DNA of 64,000 nt, taken from assembly GCF_037622515.1 (NCBI RefSeq), contig NZ_JBBJCN010000002.1:496001-560000 (forward strand). The letters run 5' to 3'. This stretch comes from Paradesertivirga superstes (GTDB lineage: Bacteria; Bacteroidota; Bacteroidia; Sphingobacteriales; Sphingobacteriaceae). The notes below the pieces were generated by a model, which was given only the letters and a program-made list of their open reading frames with translations, ran no database searches and was not told the origin of the DNA. The translations under genes and the position numbers were made by a program. Positions 60,988-64,000 of the stretch are shown piece after piece (within the stretch, counting starts at the first letter, position 1; every line of letters begins with the position of its first letter).

Positions 60988-63081
60988 TTATGCCTCCTCT
61001 TGAGCTTGAATAGCGGTAATTATTACGGTATTAAAAATATCATCAACGGTGCAGCCCCGGCTTAAATCATTTACCGGCTTGTTAAGCCCCTGTAACATGG
61101 GACCAATTGCTAAAGCCCCAGTTTCTCGCTGTACAGCCTTATATGTATTGTTTCCTGTATTTAAATCAGGGAAAATAAGTACGCTGGCTTGTCCGGCTAC
61201 TTCAGAACTCGGCATTTTTTGCTTTCCGACAACCGGATCAACGGCGGCGTCATACTGAATCGGTCCTTCAACCTTCAAATCAGGTCGTCTTTCTTTTATT
61301 ATTTCTGTAGCCCTTCGAACTTTTTCTACATCTTCACCCACGCCGGATGTTCCTGAAGAATAGGATAACATGGCAATACGGGGCTCGATACCAAAACGTT
61401 TGCTGGTTTCAGCGGATGAGATCGCTATTTCAGCAAGTTGCTCGGCAGTGGGATTCGGATTCACCGCGCAATCTCCAAAAACTGAAACACGATCTTCAAG
61501 GCACATAAAAAACACCGACGACACAGTAGAAATACCTCGTTTAGTTTTAACGAACTGCAGCGCTGGTCTGATCGTGTGCTGCGTTGTATGAGTTGCTCCG
61601 GAAACCATGCCATCTGCATGCCCTTTAAAAACCATCATGGTACCAAAATAAGATACATCGGTCATTAAATCCCGTGCCATCTCTAAGGTAACGTTCTTAT
61701 CTTTTCTTAACTGATACAGAGTCTCAACATAATCCGTGTAGTATTCTGAATTTGCGGGATCAATCACTTTTACCCGTTCATCCAGATTAAGGCCCAATCG
61801 TTTTGCTGAAGCACCGATTTCTACCGGATTGCCTAATAAGGTTAGCGTAACGATCTCCTGAGCAATTAAACGGCCGGCAGCTTTTAAAATCCGGTCATCA
61901 TTCCCTTCCGGAAGAACTATATTTTTTATCTTCCGTTTTGCCCATTTACCTAATTGGTACTGGAACATGTGCGGGGTCATACCATCCGACTGGTAAGTAA
62001 TAATCTTTTCATCTAATGACTGAACATCTACATACTTATTGAAGGTATCTATTGCCAGCTGGATCTTTTTTACATTCTCTGTGGTGATACGAGGTTTAAC
62101 AGACGCAATTTCAGTTATGGTCTGGAAAGTTCCGGTTTGAACGGAAATGATTGGCACCACATTTTGGAGACCATTAATAAGTCGCACAATCGGCTCTTCA
62201 GGTTCTGAACCAGCAGTTAAAACTATACCTGCTACTTTGGGATAACTGGTTGATAAATTGGCCTGTAAAGATCCTATAATTATGTCTCCGCGGTCGCCTG
62301 GAGTAACAATCAGAACATTTTCTTTTATGTGATTTAAAAAGTTGGGAACATGCATAGCGCCCGTTACGAAATTATCCACCTGGTTGGAGAGATATTCTTC
62401 ACCGAAAAGAAGCTTCCCGCCAAGATGCTGATAAATATCCTTTATTGTAGGGTTCTGCAGGCCCTTATCTGCAGGAATTACCGCTAAAATTGTGTCTTCG
62501 GGAAGCTGGCTGCCTAATATCAAACGCACGTCGTCAACCTGTTCCGGATCAATTTTATTAGCCACAATAGCCAGTACCTGTACTTCGCGCGCAAGGAAGT
62601 TCCGTAACAGATTTAAAACATCATTAACAACCTGCGCAGTAGTTTTTTTCTCTCCGGATACGACAAGAATAACCGGGGCATTCAGGTTTTTAGCGATTTT
62701 TATGTTCGATTCAAACTCAAAAGCAGCACCTTCGCCTTCAAAATCGCTTCCCTCTAAAATAGTGAAGTCGTAATTTTCCTCCAGTTTTTTAAACTTACTG
62801 ATAATTGTATCGATCATTTCACCCTGACTTTCACTTTCCAGATGCCCCATTGCTTGCTGACGGGTAAACGCATAGGCATCCTCAAAATTAATGGGCAGAC
62901 CGAAATGCTCTATAATGGTTTGGATATGAACATCTTTTTTTTCATTAGGATCATGGTTTATGATGGGCTTGAAATATCCTATCTTTTGAGCTTTACCCAG
63001 TAACATATTAACTAAACCCAAAGCAATGATAGATTTTCCACTGAAAGGTTCTGCTGATGCTATAAAAATTGTTTTAGTCAT
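60988..63081 (-). CDS. pta: Phosphate acetyltransferase, long form
   Basis: The 697-residue protein has an N-terminal P-loop/BioD-like domain (1-~220; FIASAEPFSGKSII), a DRTGG domain (~225-340; SDGMTPH follows), and a C-terminal phosphotransacetylase domain (~375-697; IVLPEGNDDRILKAAG, then MVSGATHTT and the IGPMLQGLNKPVNDLSRG end). It makes acetyl phosphate from acetyl-CoA. The N-terminal domains are regulatory in long Pta forms. It heads the pta-ackA operon and has an FNR-like site 135 bp upstream. Confidence 0.96.
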   Translation of the reverse strand: MTKTIFIASAEPFSGKSIIALGLVNMLLGKAQKIGYFKPIINHDPNEKKDVHIQTIIEHFGLPINFEDAYAFTRQQAMGHLESESQGEMIDTIISKFKKLEENYDFTILEGSDFEGEGAAFEFESNIKIAKNLNAPVILVVSGEKKTTAQVVNDVLNLLRNFLAREVQVLAIVANKIDPEQVDDVRLILGSQLPEDTILAVIPADKGLQNPTIKDIYQHLGGKLLFGEEYLSNQVDNFVTGAMHVPNFLNHIKENVLIVTPGDRGDIIIGSLQANLSTSYPKVAGIVLTAGSEPEEPIVRLINGLQNVVPIISVQTGTFQTITEIASVKPRITTENVKKIQLAIDTFNKYVDVQSLDEKIITYQSDGMTPHMFQYQLGKWAKRKIKNIVLPEGNDDRILKAAGRLIAQEIVTLTLLGNPVEIGASAKRLGLNLDERVKVIDPANSEYYTDYVETLYQLRKDKNVTLEMARDLMTDVSYFGTMMVFKGHADGMVSGATHTTQHTIRPALQFVKTKRGISTVSSVFFMCLEDRVSVFGDCAVNPNPTAEQLAEIAISSAETSKRFGIEPRIAMLSYSSGTSGVGEDVEKVRRATEIIKERRPDLKVEGPIQYDAAVDPVVGKQKMPSSEVAGQASVLIFPDLNTGNNTYKAVQRETGALAIGPMLQGLNKPVNDLSRGCTVDDIFNTVIITAIQAQEEA

Positions 63082-63184
63082 GTGAATTGATCGACGAGAT
63101 CTTTAAAATTTTAATACTTATAAATAATATTGCGAAGGGATAACTCAGCTTATCGCCCTGAGTTTCATCTTTTACAATAATTTC

Positions 63185-63227
63185 CAAATCTCATTTTTAT
63201 ACTCTTTATTTTAAGTGACTCATGTCA
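63185..63227 (-). promoter_or_regulatory. pta-ackA promoter with FNR-like site
   Basis: GAGATTTG on the minus strand ends at 63185, and the palindrome TGACtcatGTCA (63216-63227) is centred 36.5 bp from it. The -7 match keeps the TTTG and one A. The leader to pta would be about 100 bases. Confidence 0.65.
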
Positions 63228-63302
63228 AAACTTAAAATGATCATCATCAGTTTTACCGATGAGCTTTCAGCACCTAAAAAATTCAATACCGGTACGCTGA
63301 CC

Positions 63303-64000
63303 CTAAATATTATAATCCAGCCGGATATGGTAGATGCTCATCAGCATGCTTTTAAATATTGATTTTATTACTGTAAGGTCCTTAAATGTAATGTTACTGT
63401 TATTAAGTTGTCCCTGATCCAGTTTATAGTCTATAATTCTGTCTACAAGGGAACTAATACTTTGAGCATCGGGCTCTTTTAAACTTCTGCTTGCGGCTTC
63501 TACAGAATCTGCGAGCATTAATACGCCTGTTTCTTTGGAAAAAGGAATAGGTCCCGGGTATCGGAAGATATTTTCATCGATAAATTTTTCAGGGAAATTT
63601 TTCAGAAATGACTGATAAAAATAATCCATTCTGGTATTTCCGTGATGTGTTTTTATAAAATCGATAATGAGTTCGGGAAGATTATTTCTCCGGGCTATTT
63701 CGACTCCTTTATTAACATGCCTGATAATGATCTGGGCACTTTCTTCATAAGATAAATTATCGTGAGGGTTACCTCCTTTATTCTGATTTTCAATAAAATA
63801 TTGTGGATTCTCCATCTTTCCGATATCGTGGTATAAGGCGCCCGCCCGAACCAGCAAAGCATTACCACCAATATTAAAAATCGCAGCTTCTGCAAGGTTT
63901 GCAACTTGTAAAGAATGTTGAAATGTGCCGGGAGCCTTATATGATAACTCTCTCAGAAGCTTTGAATTGGTATTGGTCATCTCCATCAAAGTAACATCAG
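63303..64000 (-). CDS. PgpH-type 7TM HD-domain phosphodiesterase (5' end outside the window)
   Basis: The frame is open to base 64000 (upstream codons read D-V-T-L-M-E-M), so only the C-terminal 231 residues or so are seen. They form an HD domain: HSLQVANLAEAA, then HDIGK, THHGNTRMDYF and SVEAASRSL. This matches the PgpH/YqfF family, which degrades cyclic di-AMP and has a large extracytoplasmic part and seven helices before the HD domain. It lies upstream of pta on the same strand but the pta promoter lies between them. Confidence 0.85.
   Translation of the reverse strand, partial: DVTLMEMTNTNSKLLRELSYKAPGTFQHSLQVANLAEAAIFNIGGNALLVRAGALYHDIGKMENPQYFIENQNKGGNPHDNLSYEESAQIIIRHVNKGVEIARRNNLPELIIDFIKTHHGNTRMDYFYQSFLKNFPEKFIDENIFRYPGPIPFSKETGVLMLADSVEAASRSLKEPDAQSISSLVDRIIDYKLDQGQLNNSNITFKDLTVIKSIFKSMLMSIYHIRLDYNI

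Overview
The window reads as a chromosomal segment of a Bacteroidota bacterium, most likely Sphingobacteriia (Pedobacter/Solitalea-like). The reasons are low GC, TonB-dependent receptors with CarboxypepD-reg domains, DUF5723, DUF6526 and HU-CCDC81/SPOR proteins, agmatine deiminase polyamine synthesis, and many Bacteroidota-type -7 elements (TAnnTTTG) ahead of genes, with few classical Shine-Dalgarno sequences. The genus cannot be fixed from the sequence. I see no insertion sequence, prophage, CRISPR array, rRNA or tRNA.

Layout. 1-4.6 kb is a manganese-type metal uptake locus: the end of an NRAMP transporter fused to a universal stress domain, a TonB-dependent receptor, and a divergent DtxR/MntR regulator with a palindrome inside the receptor promoter. 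4.6-17.3 kb is mostly housekeeping: smpB, pcm, priA, tsaB, yidD-rnpA-rpmH, nuoAB without the rest of complex I, purK and purE. 17.4-26.5 kb is a tight operon: a large TPR protein, a plug-less outer-membrane barrel, a membrane protein joining an HU-CCDC81-type head to a SPOR domain, ExbB, ExbD, TonB, then folC. 26.5-45 kb carries polyamine synthesis (aguA, aguB), CmoA, permeases, a K+-dependent membrane pyrophosphatase, cspA, cvfB, a GNAT-nitrilase fusion and several small unknown proteins.

45-63.3 kb is a low-oxygen/fermentation and stress island: 2Fe-2S ferredoxin, hemerythrin and RIC (Fe-S repair), universal stress proteins, a response regulator fused to a CRP/FNR-type DNA-binding protein, adhE, pflA, pflB, an OFA-family transporter, ackA and pta. 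It would convert pyruvate to acetyl-CoA plus formate, then to ethanol or to acetate plus ATP. The window closes inside a PgpH-type HD phosphodiesterase.

Main discovery. Ten copies of an FNR-like palindrome (TGAY-N4-RTCA) lie in intergenic DNA of this island, ahead of fdx, ric-hemerythrin, the two-domain usp, the regulator itself, adhE (two copies 22 bp apart), pflA, pflB, the OFA transporter and pta-ackA. By eye I found none in the intergenic DNA of the first 45 kb. In five cases the palindrome centre is exactly 36.5 bp from the last base of a TTTG -7-like element, which puts it near -41, the class II activator position. The response regulator-CRP hybrid carries an E-x-x-S-R recognition helix like FNR but has one cysteine, so it probably reads a phosphorelay or ligand rather than an Fe-S cluster. 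It is the best candidate master regulator of a compact, self-regulated fermentation regulon. A second candidate system is the TPR/barrel/HU-SPOR/ExbBD/TonB operon, which may form an energised envelope-spanning machine.
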